In this document: positions 39,510-48,131 of the stretch, in pieces
How positions within the stretch are numbered: the first letter of the stretch is position 1
Layout of the letters: each line of letters opens with the position of its first letter
Origin: Neolewinella lacunae
GTDB lineage: Bacteria; Bacteroidota; Bacteroidia; Chitinophagales; Saprospiraceae
DNA length: 64,000 bases
Reading direction: 5' to 3'
NCBI RefSeq assembly: GCF_014349155.1
Contig: NZ_JACSIT010000118.1
Span: 78,512-142,511, forward strand
Translations under genes and position numbers: made by a program
The notes under the pieces: generated by a model
Told to the model about the DNA's origin: nothing
Database searches by the model: none
The model's input: the letters and a program-made list of their open reading frames with translations, nothing else

Positions 39510-39731
39510 TAGGCTGTCTAATTAGCTGGGCCGCAGCCGTACTCAATTTGGCCCGTTCGTTGGGGGCTCAACCCCAGATCAACCGGGGGAGGCTCAAGCG
39601 CTTAATAGGTCGAGACCCTCTGGGTCGTAGGAGAATACGCCACTGTGCTTAGTTGGATCGACCCAGAGGGTCTCAACCTAGGCAGGCCCCTAAAGCGCGT
39701 ACGGGTTAAACCCATTAGATTAGACACCCTA
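39510..39731. mobile_element. MITE family A, copy 2 (222 bp)
   Basis: Ends TAGGCTGTCTAAT and inverted TAGGGTGTCTAAT. It is flanked by a perfect 10-bp duplication, CCACTAAGAA (39500-39509 and 39732-39741). The internal hairpin is as in copy 1. Transposition is certain from the duplication; no transposase is encoded. Confidence 0.93.
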
Positions 39732-39905
39732 CCACTAAGAACACTAAGAGGAACTAAGATTTGGGACGGACGTGAAACGTCTCCCCCTCACAAACTCCAG
39801 GCAACTCCATGCCGCATGAAATACTGCGAAGCAAACTCCATGGGCTAAAACCAGCCGGACCAGAGGTCCGGATTCGATCAAAAACTCCAGGGGCTAAATG
39901 ACCCC
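39732..39905. repeat. ACTCCATG-word region with CCGGACC hairpin
   Basis: The gap between the MITE and folE. It contains CCACTAAGAACACTAAG, several ACTCCATG/ACTCCAGG words and a perfect hairpin CCGGACC-AGA-GGTCCGG (39855-39871) that recurs in variant form at 50270 and 50381. No gene seen. Confidence 0.5.
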
Positions 39906-40505
39906 CTAGCTCAGCTTGTTGGTGATCAGCTTCAGGAATTCATTGCGCGTCCGCTCCGCTTTAAAGGCCCCGGTGAAGGCGGAGGTGGTCGTAACCGAGG
40001 TTTGCTTCTGCACCCCGCGCATCATCATGCACATGTGGCGGGCTTCGATCACGACGGCCACACCCAGGGGATTGAGGGTATTGTGGATGGAGTGGAGGAT
40101 CTGGTCCGTCAGCCGTTCCTGTACCTGCAGGCGGCGGGAAAAGACGTCAATGACGCGGGGGATCTTGCTGAGGCCGACGATGTAGCCATTAGGGATGTAG
40201 GCCACGTGGGCCTTGCCGAAAAAGGGCAGGAGGTGGTGTTCGCAGAGGCTGTAAAGTTCGATGTCTTTTACGATCACCATTTCCGAGTAATCCTCGGCAA
40301 ACATGGCACCGCGCAGGATGGCCTCAGCGTCTTGGTCGTATCCCTGGGTGAGGAACTGCATGGCCTTGGCTGCGCGGTCGGGGGTTTTCAGTAATCCTTC
40401 GCGGGTGGGGTCTTCACCGAGGCTGGTGATGATGTGGTGAAAGTCCTGGGAAAGGCCTTCGGTGATTGCGGGGTCGTAATGCTGTTGCGTGCTAAATGCC
40501 ATCAA
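39906..40505 (-). CDS. folE: GTP cyclohydrolase I
   Basis: 199 residues. GTP cyclohydrolase I signatures are present: [22 protein letters not shown] with the zinc cysteine and histidine, then [23 protein letters not shown] and [10 protein letters not shown] with the second zinc cysteine. It converts GTP to 7,8-dihydroneopterin triphosphate, the first step of folate, pterin and queuosine synthesis. It sits 3 bp after queD in the same operon, supplying QueD's substrate. Confidence 0.96.
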   Translation of the reverse strand: MMAFSTQQHYDPAITEGLSQDFHHIITSLGEDPTREGLLKTPDRAAKAMQFLTQGYDQDAEAILRGAMFAEDYSEMVIVKDIELYSLCEHHLLPFFGKAHVAYIPNGYIVGLSKIPRVIDVFSRRLQVQERLTDQILHSIHNTLNPLGVAVVIEARHMCMMMRGVQKQTSVTTTSAFTGAFKAERTRNEFLKLITNKLS

Positions 40506-40508
40506 TGG

Positions 40509-40934
40509 TTATCTTCCGTTGGGGCCGTAGTATTCGGCGTAAATGTTCTCCGTTTCCTGGAGGCGAATACTATACAGCCGGGCACCGGATTGGTTTACGC
40601 GGGCCTCAATCCGTTCCCAGAAGATGCGGGAGATATTCTCCGTGGTGGGCTGCAGATCGGCGGGGAACCAGTCTACGTCGAGGTTAAAGTTGGCGTGGTC
40701 TACGTCATCGATAATCTCCTCTTTAACAATGGTGGAGAGCGCTTTGGCATCCATAACGAAGCCCGTGACGGGGTCGGGCTCTCCGGCCACGGTTACGAAT
40801 AGCTGGTAATTATGGCCGTGCCAGTTGGGGTTGGAACACTTACCAAAAGTGGCGTAATTTTTTTCCCGGCTCCACTCGGGAACGGTCAGTTTGTGGGCGG
40901 CATTGAAGGTCTCGCGACGGGTGAGGTACAACAT
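40509..40934 (-). CDS. queD: 6-carboxy-tetrahydropterin synthase (QueD/PTPS family)
   Basis: 141 residues from the ATG at 40934; the frame extends to 40976 but the upstream part is atypical. Zinc histidines are in FNAAHKL and NWHGHNYQL, the catalytic cysteine is in FGKCSNPNWHGH, and the C-terminal glutamate is in RLQETENIYAEY. It acts on the FolE product. A TACTTTTG box (40939-40946) ends 4 bp before the ATG and supports this start as a nearly leaderless message. Confidence 0.93.
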   Translation of the reverse strand: MLYLTRRETFNAAHKLTVPEWSREKNYATFGKCSNPNWHGHNYQLFVTVAGEPDPVTGFVMDAKALSTIVKEEIIDDVDHANFNLDVDWFPADLQPTTENISRIFWERIEARVNQSGARLYSIRLQETENIYAEYYGPNGR

Positions 40935-40938
40935 GGCG

Positions 40939-40946
40939 CAAAAGTA
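40939..40946 (-). promoter_or_regulatory. -7 box of queD-folE
   Basis: TACTTTTG on the minus strand fits TAnnTTTG and lies 4 bp upstream of the start codon. No -33 TTTG at the standard spacing. Confidence 0.45.
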
Positions 40947-41006
40947 CGGCGGTGGACGGGAAAATGTTCCTTCCACCCTCCGTTCCAGGCTTTTTTGACA
41001 CGGTCC

Positions 41007-41756
41007 TTAATCCATCCGAATGTTGGTATTCTCGATCCGGGAAAGTTCGAGCAATTTATCCGCTGCGTACAGTTCGGCCAGCTCACCCACGGGGGTGTCA
41101 GCGGCTTCGGGTTGGTAGTTGATGTAGTCTTGTACCAGCTTCCCGCCAATCCGTCGCTCGTTGGTGGCCGCGCGGAAGCGTACGCCGCCGCCGTTGACGG
41201 TGAAGCTGTAGGCGAGGTAGTCCAGCTTGCCTTCCCCGGCGTGGAAGTAATAATAGTACACATCGTCGTGGTCTACCCCACCCCCTTCGGCGGCGAAGGT
41301 GACGCGCAAGACGTCGTAAGGCTTTTCCTTAATGCTTTGCTGGCCGAGGTATTCCTTCTGCACCGCCGGATCGTTGAGGCCGTAGGGCAACATGAAAAAG
41401 TAGCGGACGGAATTAACGGCTTCGGTATAGGCGGCCTTTTGCTTTTCCGTCAGGGCCACTTCGCGGTCGCCCACCAGGCGCAGGATGCCGTCGTTGGTCA
41501 CCAGATCGGTGGTATCGCTCCAGGTCCGGGCGTAGGCGTATACCCCACCCTGCTGCCGGATGGTGTACTGCTTTTCCCGAAAGACGAAGCTGACGTCGGC
41601 ATCGGCGTAGTAATCGCCGTAGTGGTGGGCGATGGCGCGACCGACGATGGAGTCGGCCGGTGACTGGCCTGCCGGCTGGGCCTCCGCTGCGGCGGGAGGG
41701 TTGGGGCTGCAGGAACACAGGGCAAGCCCGCAGGCGAGGGAGAGGAGGTAATACAT
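41007..41756 (-). CDS. DUF6503-like lipoprotein
   Basis: 249 residues with lipoprotein signal LLSLACGLALCSC. The body resembles the Bacteroidota DUF6503 group: IVGRAIAHHYGDYYADADVSFVFREKQY, ARTWSDTTDLVTNDG, NSVRYFFMLPYGLND, and PYDVLRVTFAAEGGGVDHDDVYYYYFHAGEGKLDYLAYSF. The family probably has a lipocalin-like or LolB-like barrel; function is unknown. A TACCTTTG box (41762-41769) lies 5 bp before the ATG. Confidence 0.8.
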   Translation of the reverse strand: MYYLLSLACGLALCSCSPNPPAAAEAQPAGQSPADSIVGRAIAHHYGDYYADADVSFVFREKQYTIRQQGGVYAYARTWSDTTDLVTNDGILRLVGDREVALTEKQKAAYTEAVNSVRYFFMLPYGLNDPAVQKEYLGQQSIKEKPYDVLRVTFAAEGGGVDHDDVYYYYFHAGEGKLDYLAYSFTVNGGGVRFRAATNERRIGGKLVQDYINYQPEAADTPVGELAELYAADKLLELSRIENTNIRMD

Positions 41757-41761
41757 CGTTG

Positions 41762-41769
41762 CAAAGGTA
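41762..41769 (-). promoter_or_regulatory. -7 box of the DUF6503-like gene
   Basis: TACCTTTG on the minus strand, 5 bp from the start codon; another near-leaderless arrangement. Confidence 0.45.
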
Positions 41770-41921
41770 GCAAACGGCGGCTTGGGGGTTCCGCTTCATC
41801 CCGGCCAAGTGTCGGGCAAAGGCACACTGGGGAAGTAGCCGTGCAGAACACAAAGGGACTTTTCCCTTTCCGAACTCGTCTTATCTTACCCGCCATTCAA
41901 CACGAAAAAAACCATCGATCC

Positions 41922-42854
41922 ATGCAACGCCGAACCGCCGCCAAATTAGCCGCTGGCCTTCCCCTCGCTTTCTCTTCGCTAGCGGCTTCCGCTGCATCCC
42001 AAACGCCTCCGGGACTATCGCCTGCGGCTGCGCCCGCGAAATTCAAGCTCGCCTTTGCGCCCCACGACGGGATGTTCCGCCACCACGCCGGCGAGAACAT
42101 CCTCGACCAGATCAACTGGGCGGCCGACCAGGGTTTTACCGCCTGGGAAGACAACGGTTTCCCCAACCGGGAGCAAAGTGAGCAGACCAAAATCGGCGAA
42201 CTGCTGGCCAGGCGGGGCATGACCATGGGCGTTTTTGTGGCCAATAAGATCAATTGGACGGCCCCTACGCTCACCCTCGGAGCTGGCGAGCACCGCGACG
42301 CCTTCCTGGCCGACATCCGCAACGCCGTCGAGGCCGCCAAGCGCTGCAACGCCCGCTGGATGACCGTCGTGCCCGGCTTCGTCAACCTCCGCCTGGAGCC
42401 GATGTACCAGTTTGCCAACGTGATGGAAAGCCTTAAACAGGCCAGCGGCATTCTGGAGCCCCACGGCCTGGTGATGGTGCTCGAACCCCTCAATTACCGC
42501 GATCACCCCGGGCTTTTCCTCAACAAGGCGGCCCAGGCTTTTGCCATCTGTAAGGGCGTCGGCAGCCCCGCCTGCAAGATTCTTTTCGACATCTACCACC
42601 AGCAAATTCACGAGGGCAACCTCATCCCCAACATCGACGCGGCCTGGGACGAAATCGCCTATTTCCAGATCGGCGATAACCCCGGCCGCAAGGAGCCCGG
42701 CACCGGCGAAATCAACTACGCCAAGGTCCTTTCCCACATCCACGCCAAGGGCTTCACCGGCGTCTACGGCATGGAACACGGCAACAGCATGGACGGAAAA
42801 GAAGGGGAAATGAAGGTGCTCGAAGCCTACCGCACGGTAGATGTAAAGGCCTGA
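41922..42854 (+). CDS. Tat-exported TIM-barrel protein, hydroxypyruvate isomerase-like
   Basis: 310 residues from the ATG at 41922, which starts a twin-arginine signal (MQRRTAAKLAAGLPLAFSS). The xylose-isomerase-like barrel includes WMTVVPGFVNLRLEP, GLVMVLEPLNYRDHPG, KILFDIYHQQIHEGNLI and IAYFQIGDNPGRKEPGTGEINY, which carry the glutamate, aspartate and histidine metal ligands of hydroxypyruvate isomerase-type enzymes. As a secreted member its real substrate is probably a sugar and is undetermined. A degenerate 18-bp motif (42018-42035) lies at the end of the signal region. Confidence 0.85.
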   Translation: MQRRTAAKLAAGLPLAFSSLAASAASQTPPGLSPAAAPAKFKLAFAPHDGMFRHHAGENILDQINWAADQGFTAWEDNGFPNREQSEQTKIGELLARRGMTMGVFVANKINWTAPTLTLGAGEHRDAFLADIRNAVEAAKRCNARWMTVVPGFVNLRLEPMYQFANVMESLKQASGILEPHGLVMVLEPLNYRDHPGLFLNKAAQAFAICKGVGSPACKILFDIYHQQIHEGNLIPNIDAAWDEIAYFQIGDNPGRKEPGTGEINYAKVLSHIHAKGFTGVYGMEHGNSMDGKEGEMKVLEAYRTVDVKA

Positions 42855-42866
42855 TAATAATACTTT

Positions 42867-42884
42867 GGGCGCGGCCGCAGGTGC
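42867..42884 (-). repeat. Dispersed 18-bp motif, copy 12
   Basis: Perfect copy 12 bp after the TIM-barrel gene stop; not upstream of any start in its reading direction. Confidence 0.87.
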
Positions 42885-42937
42885 TCCCCCCCGCCCCCCC
42901 GAAGGGGGGAGAAGGGACAAGGAGCAAGGCCCAGACC

Positions 42938-43395
42938 TAGGCAGTCTAATTAGCTAGGCCGCAGCCATACTCAATTTGGCCCGTTCGTTATTGGCTCAAC
43001 CCCAGATCAACCGGGGGAGGCTCAAGCGCTTAATAGGTCGAGACCCTCTGGGTCGTAGGAGAATACGCCACTGTGTATAGTTAGATCGACCCAGAGGGTC
43101 TCAACCTAGGCAGGCCCCTAAAGCGCGTACGGGTTAAACCTAGGCTGTTCCCTTTACTTACTTTTTGTTACTACCAATTTTAGCTTCTCTTTCAAGAATG
43201 TCGAGACGAGCTTAGAGCCTCAAAAATGCTTAGTGTAACTTAAAAAGAATGGTGCTTGGGTCATCCCTCTCCGTTGGACGCGTTTTCTGGGGTAGGGGCC
43301 CCAGAAATAAGCCGAGGGAGAGGGCAAAAAGAGTAACGTACAATCATATTCAAACGGAACAGCCTAGGGTTAAACCCATCAGATTAGACACCCTA
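42938..43395. mobile_element. MITE family A, copy 3, interrupted by a second MITE
   Basis: Left end TAGGCAGTCTAATTAG, right end inverted TAGGGTGTCTAAT. It is flanked by a perfect 10-bp duplication, GGCCCAGACC (42928-42937 and 43396-43405). Without the nested insert and its duplicated target it is 222 bp, like copy 2. Confidence 0.93.
43141..43366. mobile_element. MITE family B, nested (226 bp)
   Basis: Perfect terminal inverted repeats TAGGCTGTTCC...GGAACAGCCTA with a perfect 10-bp target duplication GGGTTAAACC (43131-43140 and 43367-43376). The interior differs from family A and has its own hairpins (CCCTCTCC/GGAGAGGG, TTTCTGGGG/CCCCAGAAA). It shares the terminal 8 bp with family A, so the same transposase may move both. 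Confidence 0.93.
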
Positions 43396-43452
43396 GGCCC
43401 AGACCCGGAGGGTCGCCCAGTATAGCGAGGGGATTCTATGCCCTCGTTTTCA

Positions 43453-46383
43453 TCAGCGGTTGTCAAACAACTGCCCTCCGTCGTAGCGGTTTTGGTTGAC
43501 GGGCAGGTTGATGAAGTCGAGGGTGCCGGGTTTGACGGCGATGGAAAAGGAGTAAAAATTCCGCTGCGGCGCCCAGCTGAAGCGCATCTCCCAGCAGTGG
43601 AGATCACGCACGAAACTGAGGAAGGGATAGGTGATGCGCCTGCTGGTAAAGTCGTAGCCAATCTGCCCGATGTTCACGCTCCAGTTGTTGGTCAGCTGCA
43701 AGGCCCCGCGCAGTTCGATGGAGTTGGCCAGCTGGGAAAAGCGGGGCCGGCCGCGGTCGTCGACGTCGGGGGCTTCGGTATCGAACTCCCGCTGAAAGCG
43801 AAAGCGGAAGGTGTGCTGGATGCTGAATCGCTCGAAGAGGCTCAGCAGGTCGGTTTCTTCAAAAAGGGTGGTTTCTTCCTCGCGGCGTTTGCGGCGTTCT
43901 TCCTCGATGTCGGTCACTACTTCCTCTTCCGCGCCCTGGAATAGCTGGCGGATTTTGCTGACGGTGAGGTTGGTCGTGATGCTGCTCTCAAAGCGGGTCA
44001 GGGAAAGCGGAAAGCGGCCTTCGGAGAGGTTGGAAATTTCTACCCGGCGGAACTGGTTGCGAACGGGATCGTACTGCGTAGCGTAGGGATCAAAGGTGGC
44101 TCCGATATTGACCCGGGTCAGTCCCTTGAAAAACTGGGTGCCGCCGGTAAGGTTTACGGGACTCCATTTTAAGCTATCGAGGGTAAAGTCGTAGCTGCCC
44201 GAAATGCCGATGTTTTCGAAGAGCTTGATGTTTTGGCTCGTGCTGTCTTTGGCGTTCCAGATCTTCGCTTCGAAGAGGTTGGTGATGCTGTAGCTCAGTC
44301 CAAGGTTGCGTTTGCCGGGGGAAGGAGCACCGAAGATCTGGTTGGCGAAGGGCGAAAGCAGGCGGGTGGGGTCACCGTTGAGGGGATCGATTTCGTCTTC
44401 GCGGAGAAAATAGGGCTCACCGCTGATGTAGTCCTCGGCGTCGATGTAATTGGGGTTATAGCCGATGCTGACGTTGGGCTTCATTACGTGGCGGAGGCCC
44501 TGGAGGCCGAGGAGGCCTTTCTTGCGGAAGCGCACCTTGCCGAAGAGTTGGGTACTGACGTTGACCGCAGCGCTGAAAGTCCGGAAACTTGCCACCCCGG
44601 GATTGAGGCTGCTGATGATTTCGCCGAGGCTGGTGATGGTGATGACTTCCTCGCCGGTGATGGGGTCGATGAGGGTATCGCGCTGCACGTTGCCATCGAG
44701 GTTGTAGGCCCGGGTTTTGCCGTAGTAAACTTCGCCGTAGTTGATGCTGGGGCTGACGTTGAAGTACTTCAGCACGTTGAGGCTGAGGGCGGAGTTGATG
44801 TCGTGGCGGAAGCCGTACTCTCCGGCGTCCAGCGTCGCCTGGGTGAAAAAGGTGGAGTCGGGCGCCTCAAACTCCGTCCGCAGGGCATTTTTGTAGCGGA
44901 AGGAGAGTTTCTTCCACCAGGCGGACTGCTTACCGGGCAGTTCGCGCAGGGGGTAGATCGTTTGGGTCTGGAAGGTGGCGTCGGGAAAATTGACGGTGAT
45001 GATCCGCGACTGGTTATTCTGGCTGTGGTTGAGGCCGGCGGTGAGGGTACTCTTGAGCTTGGGGAAGTTCTTGGTCAGGTTCATGCTCGACCGGATGGTA
45101 TTCTGGCTGGCGACCTCGAAAGAGTTGATGAAGCGCTGGTCGACGATATTGGTCTGGAAGTTGAGCGAGCCGCCGAAGTTGAAGGTGGGGTGCGCGGCGC
45201 GGTCCTGGCGGTGGCTCCACTGGATGGAGATGCCCTTGTCAAAGAACTCGTTGAGTTCGCGGTCTTCGCGGCGCAGGTTTTTGAAGCTGGCGTTGAAGCT
45301 GCCCGTGTACTTGTAGCGCCGGACGTAGCGGAGATTGGTATTCAGGGAGTAGGTGCCGCGCAGGAAGTAGTCGGCCGTCGCTTGCAGGTTGACGTGCTCA
45401 CCGATGGGGAAAAACCAGCCGACGCCCTGGAGGCCGTAGCCCCACTGGGGACTGTACTGGTAGTCGGAAGGAAAGAGCAAACCGGTGCTCCGACCGCTTT
45501 TGAGGGGGAAGAAGCCGAAGGGCAGCCAGAGAGGCGTCGGTACGCCCATGATTTCGAGGTTGCTGGGGCCAATGACGGCCAGGCGGTTGGGGATGACCTT
45601 GGCCCGTTGGGTGCGGATGCCGAAGTGGGGGTGCTCCGCCGAGCAGGTGGTGAAGATGGCTCCCTGGGTGTAGATGACGTCGGCGCGGACCGTGTCGTTC
45701 ACCTGCACGGCGCCGCTGACGAACTTTGACTTGCCGCCACGCACGAAAATATCGTCCTGGGTCGTGGTGGTGCCGTAGACGATGCCCTTGCGGGTTTTGA
45801 AGTTGTAGCGCATCTCCCTGGCGGTAAAACTCTGGCCGCCGTCGCTGAACTCCGGCGCACCGGCGGGCCGGCCCAGGCTATCGGGCAGGGGTTCAGCGTA
45901 GACTAAGTTCGTGCCGTAGTTGAGGATGATGTGGTTGGCCTTGAGGTTGATGGTCTGGTAGGTCACCTCGGCGGCTCCGTAGAGGTGGATTTCCTGGAGA
46001 ACGAAGTCGACCGTCATACTGTCTTCAGCGGCGTAGGTGACTGGGGCGGTCAGGGAGTCTGCCGACATCACGAAATCGGCCGTGCTGCCCGCGAAGGCCT
46101 TGGTGGGGACGATGGTATCGATCCGGGCGCTGTCCAGCAATTGCAACGGCGGGAGGGTATCCTGGAAGGGCGCGTGATGGCTGGTGTGGACGTTCCCTGC
46201 TCCCCATACCTGCCCTGGCACCTGCGCCAGCGCCCAAAAAAGGAGGGCGCGCAGTAAAAAAAGTCGCTTAAAATGGCAAAAAGGAGCAGCGGCAGGCGAA
46301 AAGAGCCGCCTAAACCGTTGAAAAATGCTATATATTTGCCCAGCACCCCCCCCACCTGCACCGGCTGGGACTTGAGTAAACAC
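43453..46383 (-). CDS. lptD: LPS-assembly outer-membrane protein LptD
   Basis: About 976 residues. The N-terminal OstA-like jellyroll shows VTYQTINLKANHIILNYGTN, GGQSFTAREMRYNFKTRKG and AIFTTCSAEHPHFGIRTQRAKVIPN, followed by PLWLPFGFFPLKSGRSTG and a long beta barrel of aromatic strands. It inserts lipopolysaccharide into the outer membrane. The start is uncertain: no ATG exists upstream of the domain, and GTG codons at 46383 and 46410 are the options. I chose 46383 because 46410 would overlap the divergent amidase. The hydrophobic export segment (LLRALLFWALAQVPG) is partly encoded by a dispersed-motif copy. Confidence 0.85.
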   Translation of the reverse strand: MFTQVPAGAGGGGAGQIYSIFQRFRRLFSPAAAPFCHFKRLFLLRALLFWALAQVPGQVWGAGNVHTSHHAPFQDTLPPLQLLDSARIDTIVPTKAFAGSTADFVMSADSLTAPVTYAAEDSMTVDFVLQEIHLYGAAEVTYQTINLKANHIILNYGTNLVYAEPLPDSLGRPAGAPEFSDGGQSFTAREMRYNFKTRKGIVYGTTTTQDDIFVRGGKSKFVSGAVQVNDTVRADVIYTQGAIFTTCSAEHPHFGIRTQRAKVIPNRLAVIGPSNLEIMGVPTPLWLPFGFFPLKSGRSTGLLFPSDYQYSPQWGYGLQGVGWFFPIGEHVNLQATADYFLRGTYSLNTNLRYVRRYKYTGSFNASFKNLRREDRELNEFFDKGISIQWSHRQDRAAHPTFNFGGSLNFQTNIVDQRFINSFEVASQNTIRSSMNLTKNFPKLKSTLTAGLNHSQNNQSRIITVNFPDATFQTQTIYPLRELPGKQSAWWKKLSFRYKNALRTEFEAPDSTFFTQATLDAGEYGFRHDINSALSLNVLKYFNVSPSINYGEVYYGKTRAYNLDGNVQRDTLIDPITGEEVITITSLGEIISSLNPGVASFRTFSAAVNVSTQLFGKVRFRKKGLLGLQGLRHVMKPNVSIGYNPNYIDAEDYISGEPYFLREDEIDPLNGDPTRLLSPFANQIFGAPSPGKRNLGLSYSITNLFEAKIWNAKDSTSQNIKLFENIGISGSYDFTLDSLKWSPVNLTGGTQFFKGLTRVNIGATFDPYATQYDPVRNQFRRVEISNLSEGRFPLSLTRFESSITTNLTVSKIRQLFQGAEEEVVTDIEEERRKRREEETTLFEETDLLSLFERFSIQHTFRFRFQREFDTEAPDVDDRGRPRFSQLANSIELRGALQLTNNWSVNIGQIGYDFTSRRITYPFLSFVRDLHCWEMRFSWAPQRNFYSFSIAVKPGTLDFINLPVNQNRYDGGQLFDNR
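46218..46235 (+). repeat. Dispersed 18-bp motif, copy 13 (inside lptD signal)
   Basis: GCACCTGCGCCAGCGCCC. It overlaps the lptD export-signal codons on the minus strand and lies 150 bp upstream of the amidase start on the plus strand. Confidence 0.8.
46331..46338 (+). promoter_or_regulatory. -7 box of the amidase gene
   Basis: TATATTTG matches TAnnTTTG and lies 47 bp before the ATG; no TTTG at the standard -33 distance. Confidence 0.4.
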
Positions 46384-46385
46384 TG

Positions 46386-48065
46386 ATGATACCAAATAAG
46401 AAACTGACACTATTTCTGTTCCTGTTTTCGCTCGCGAGCCTTTCCTTAATGACGACCAACAGCCTGCTGGCGTCGCTCGGGGAAGCCCGCTTTAACGTAT
46501 CCTTAATGGAAGGGGCGCGCAAAAGTACGCCGCTGCCCGCGAACGGGGTACAAAAGGTGGTCATCGACGCCGGTCACGGTGGCAAGGACCCCGGCGGTAT
46601 GGGCGGCAAAAGCCAGGAAAAGCACATTGCCCTCAACATTGCCCATCTGTTGGCGATGGGTATCCGGATGAACTTTCCCGACGTGGAGGTCATCATGACC
46701 CGCAAGGACGATACCTTCATCCCCCTCCACGAGCGGGCCGCCATCGCTAACCGCGCGGGAGCCGACCTCTTCATCAGCATCCACGCCAACATCATGCCGG
46801 GCAGTTCCGCGACGGCCGGGACGGAAACCTTCGTCATGGGCCAGCACGTAGCCAAGCACAACCTCGACGTAGCCAAGCGCGAAAACGCCGCCATCCTGCT
46901 GGAAGACAACGTGGAGGCCAACTACGGCTACGATCCCAACAGCGACGAGGGCCACATCATGATGAGTATGTTTCAGCACGCCTTTCTGGAGCGGAGCATC
47001 CAGTTTGCCGACCTCGTGGAGCGGGAGTTCGCCAGCGCGGGCCGCAAAAGCCGGGGCGTGAAGCAGGCGGGATTTGTGGTCCTGAAAGAAACCACCATGC
47101 CGAGCGTGCTGGTCGAAACCGGCTTCATGAGCAACCCCGCCGAAGAAAGCTTTTTGTTGAGCGACGCCGGACAGCAGAAGCTGGCCAATGCCCTGCTCAA
47201 GGCCTTTGCCGCCTACTACAAAAGTATGGGTGGCAAACACGAAGTGGTGATGGACAAGGTAAACCCGGCTCCGTCACCCGCCCCCGCCGTGCAACAAGCG
47301 GTGGCCACCCCGGTCAACTTCCAATGGAACGCCCCTTCAACCGCGCCGCCGCCGCCGCCGACTACGGCTCCCGCCACCAAGGCCCCGCTCAACAGCGTTT
47401 TCGGGCGGGAACTGTCCCTTTCCGATCTGCCGGCTGCCGGCCAGCGGCAGTGGACGGCCAAGGGCGTCTCCGCCACCCCCATCCAGTACACGCCCGAGCC
47501 ACAGATGTACAATTACCAGCCGCCGGTGCCGACGGTAAGCACCGCCGCACCTGCGGCCTCCGCACCCGTCCCGGCCACCTACCGCACCGTGGTCAGTAAG
47601 CAGGTAAGCAACAGCCCTACCGCTCCGCCCGATCGCGTCATCCCCGGCCAGCGCCCCGCTCCGGCTACCTACGGCACCCCGGTACGCACGCCGCGGGATA
47701 CCGCCCCCGACAAAAACGCTTACCAATTCCGCCAAGCGAAAGACGTAGTGGTGGCCCCTGCCACGCCGACGGTGGACCTCAGTAAAATTCCTGACCAGCA
47801 GCTGCGCTACACCATCCAGCTCCTGGCCACCCAACGCGCCGTCAGCCTGGACGAGCCGCAGTGGAAGAAGGTTCCCTATCCGCTGAAAATCGTGGCCGAA
47901 GACGGCTACAAGAAAATTCAGGTGCAAGGTCTTACGACTGCCGCCGAGGCCGCCGCCGCCAAGGAACGCCTGAAAACCGCCGGCTTTTTCGATGCAATGG
48001 TAGTGGTCTACCTCGATGGAAAACGGCTGGCGCCGAAACACGTGGCGTATTTGCTTTCCCGATAG
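46386..48065 (+). CDS. N-acetylmuramoyl-L-alanine amidase with SPOR-like C-terminus
   Basis: 559 residues. A signal peptide or anchor (TLFLFLFSLASLSL) precedes an Amidase_3 domain at about 55-280: VVIDAGHGGKDPGG with the first zinc histidine, SQEKHIALNIA with a glutamate ligand, LFISIHANIMPG with the second histidine, and VLVETGFMSNPAEE with the catalytic glutamate. A 170-residue P/A/T-rich linker leads to a SPOR-like domain (RYTIQLLATQRAV to MVVVYLDGKRL) that would target denuded peptidoglycan at division sites. It is divergent from lptD and cleaves the cell-wall peptide-sugar bond. Confidence 0.92.
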   Translation: MIPNKKLTLFLFLFSLASLSLMTTNSLLASLGEARFNVSLMEGARKSTPLPANGVQKVVIDAGHGGKDPGGMGGKSQEKHIALNIAHLLAMGIRMNFPDVEVIMTRKDDTFIPLHERAAIANRAGADLFISIHANIMPGSSATAGTETFVMGQHVAKHNLDVAKRENAAILLEDNVEANYGYDPNSDEGHIMMSMFQHAFLERSIQFADLVEREFASAGRKSRGVKQAGFVVLKETTMPSVLVETGFMSNPAEESFLLSDAGQQKLANALLKAFAAYYKSMGGKHEVVMDKVNPAPSPAPAVQQAVATPVNFQWNAPSTAPPPPPTTAPATKAPLNSVFGRELSLSDLPAAGQRQWTAKGVSATPIQYTPEPQMYNYQPPVPTVSTAAPAASAPVPATYRTVVSKQVSNSPTAPPDRVIPGQRPAPATYGTPVRTPRDTAPDKNAYQFRQAKDVVVAPATPTVDLSKIPDQQLRYTIQLLATQRAVSLDEPQWKKVPYPLKIVAEDGYKKIQVQGLTTAAEAAAAKERLKTAGFFDAMVVVYLDGKRLAPKHVAYLLSR

Positions 48066-48092
48066 GGGCTTTTCCCCTGCGCGGTTATTTGA

Positions 48093-48118
48093 ACCACTAA
48101 GGACACTGAGTGTCACTA
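48093..48118. repeat. CCACTAAGGACACT-type short repeat
   Basis: CCACTAAGGACACTGAG resembles CCACTAAGAACACTAAG next to MITE copy 2 at 39732. Confidence 0.45.
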
Positions 48119-48131
48119 AGGTTGGTTTAAA

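Noticed and set aside
43425..43446. Hairpin CGAGGG...CCCTCG next to the lptD stop
   Set aside because: It has no T-run in the lptD direction, so I do not call it a terminator.
44233..45729. 498-codon open frame antisense to lptD
   Set aside because: Low-complexity acidic and glycine/valine-rich translation, no start signal, and lptD is the clear gene.
47547..47567. Half-match GCACCTGCGGCC in the amidase linker
   Set aside because: The right arm is missing, and the proline/alanine-rich linker codons explain it.
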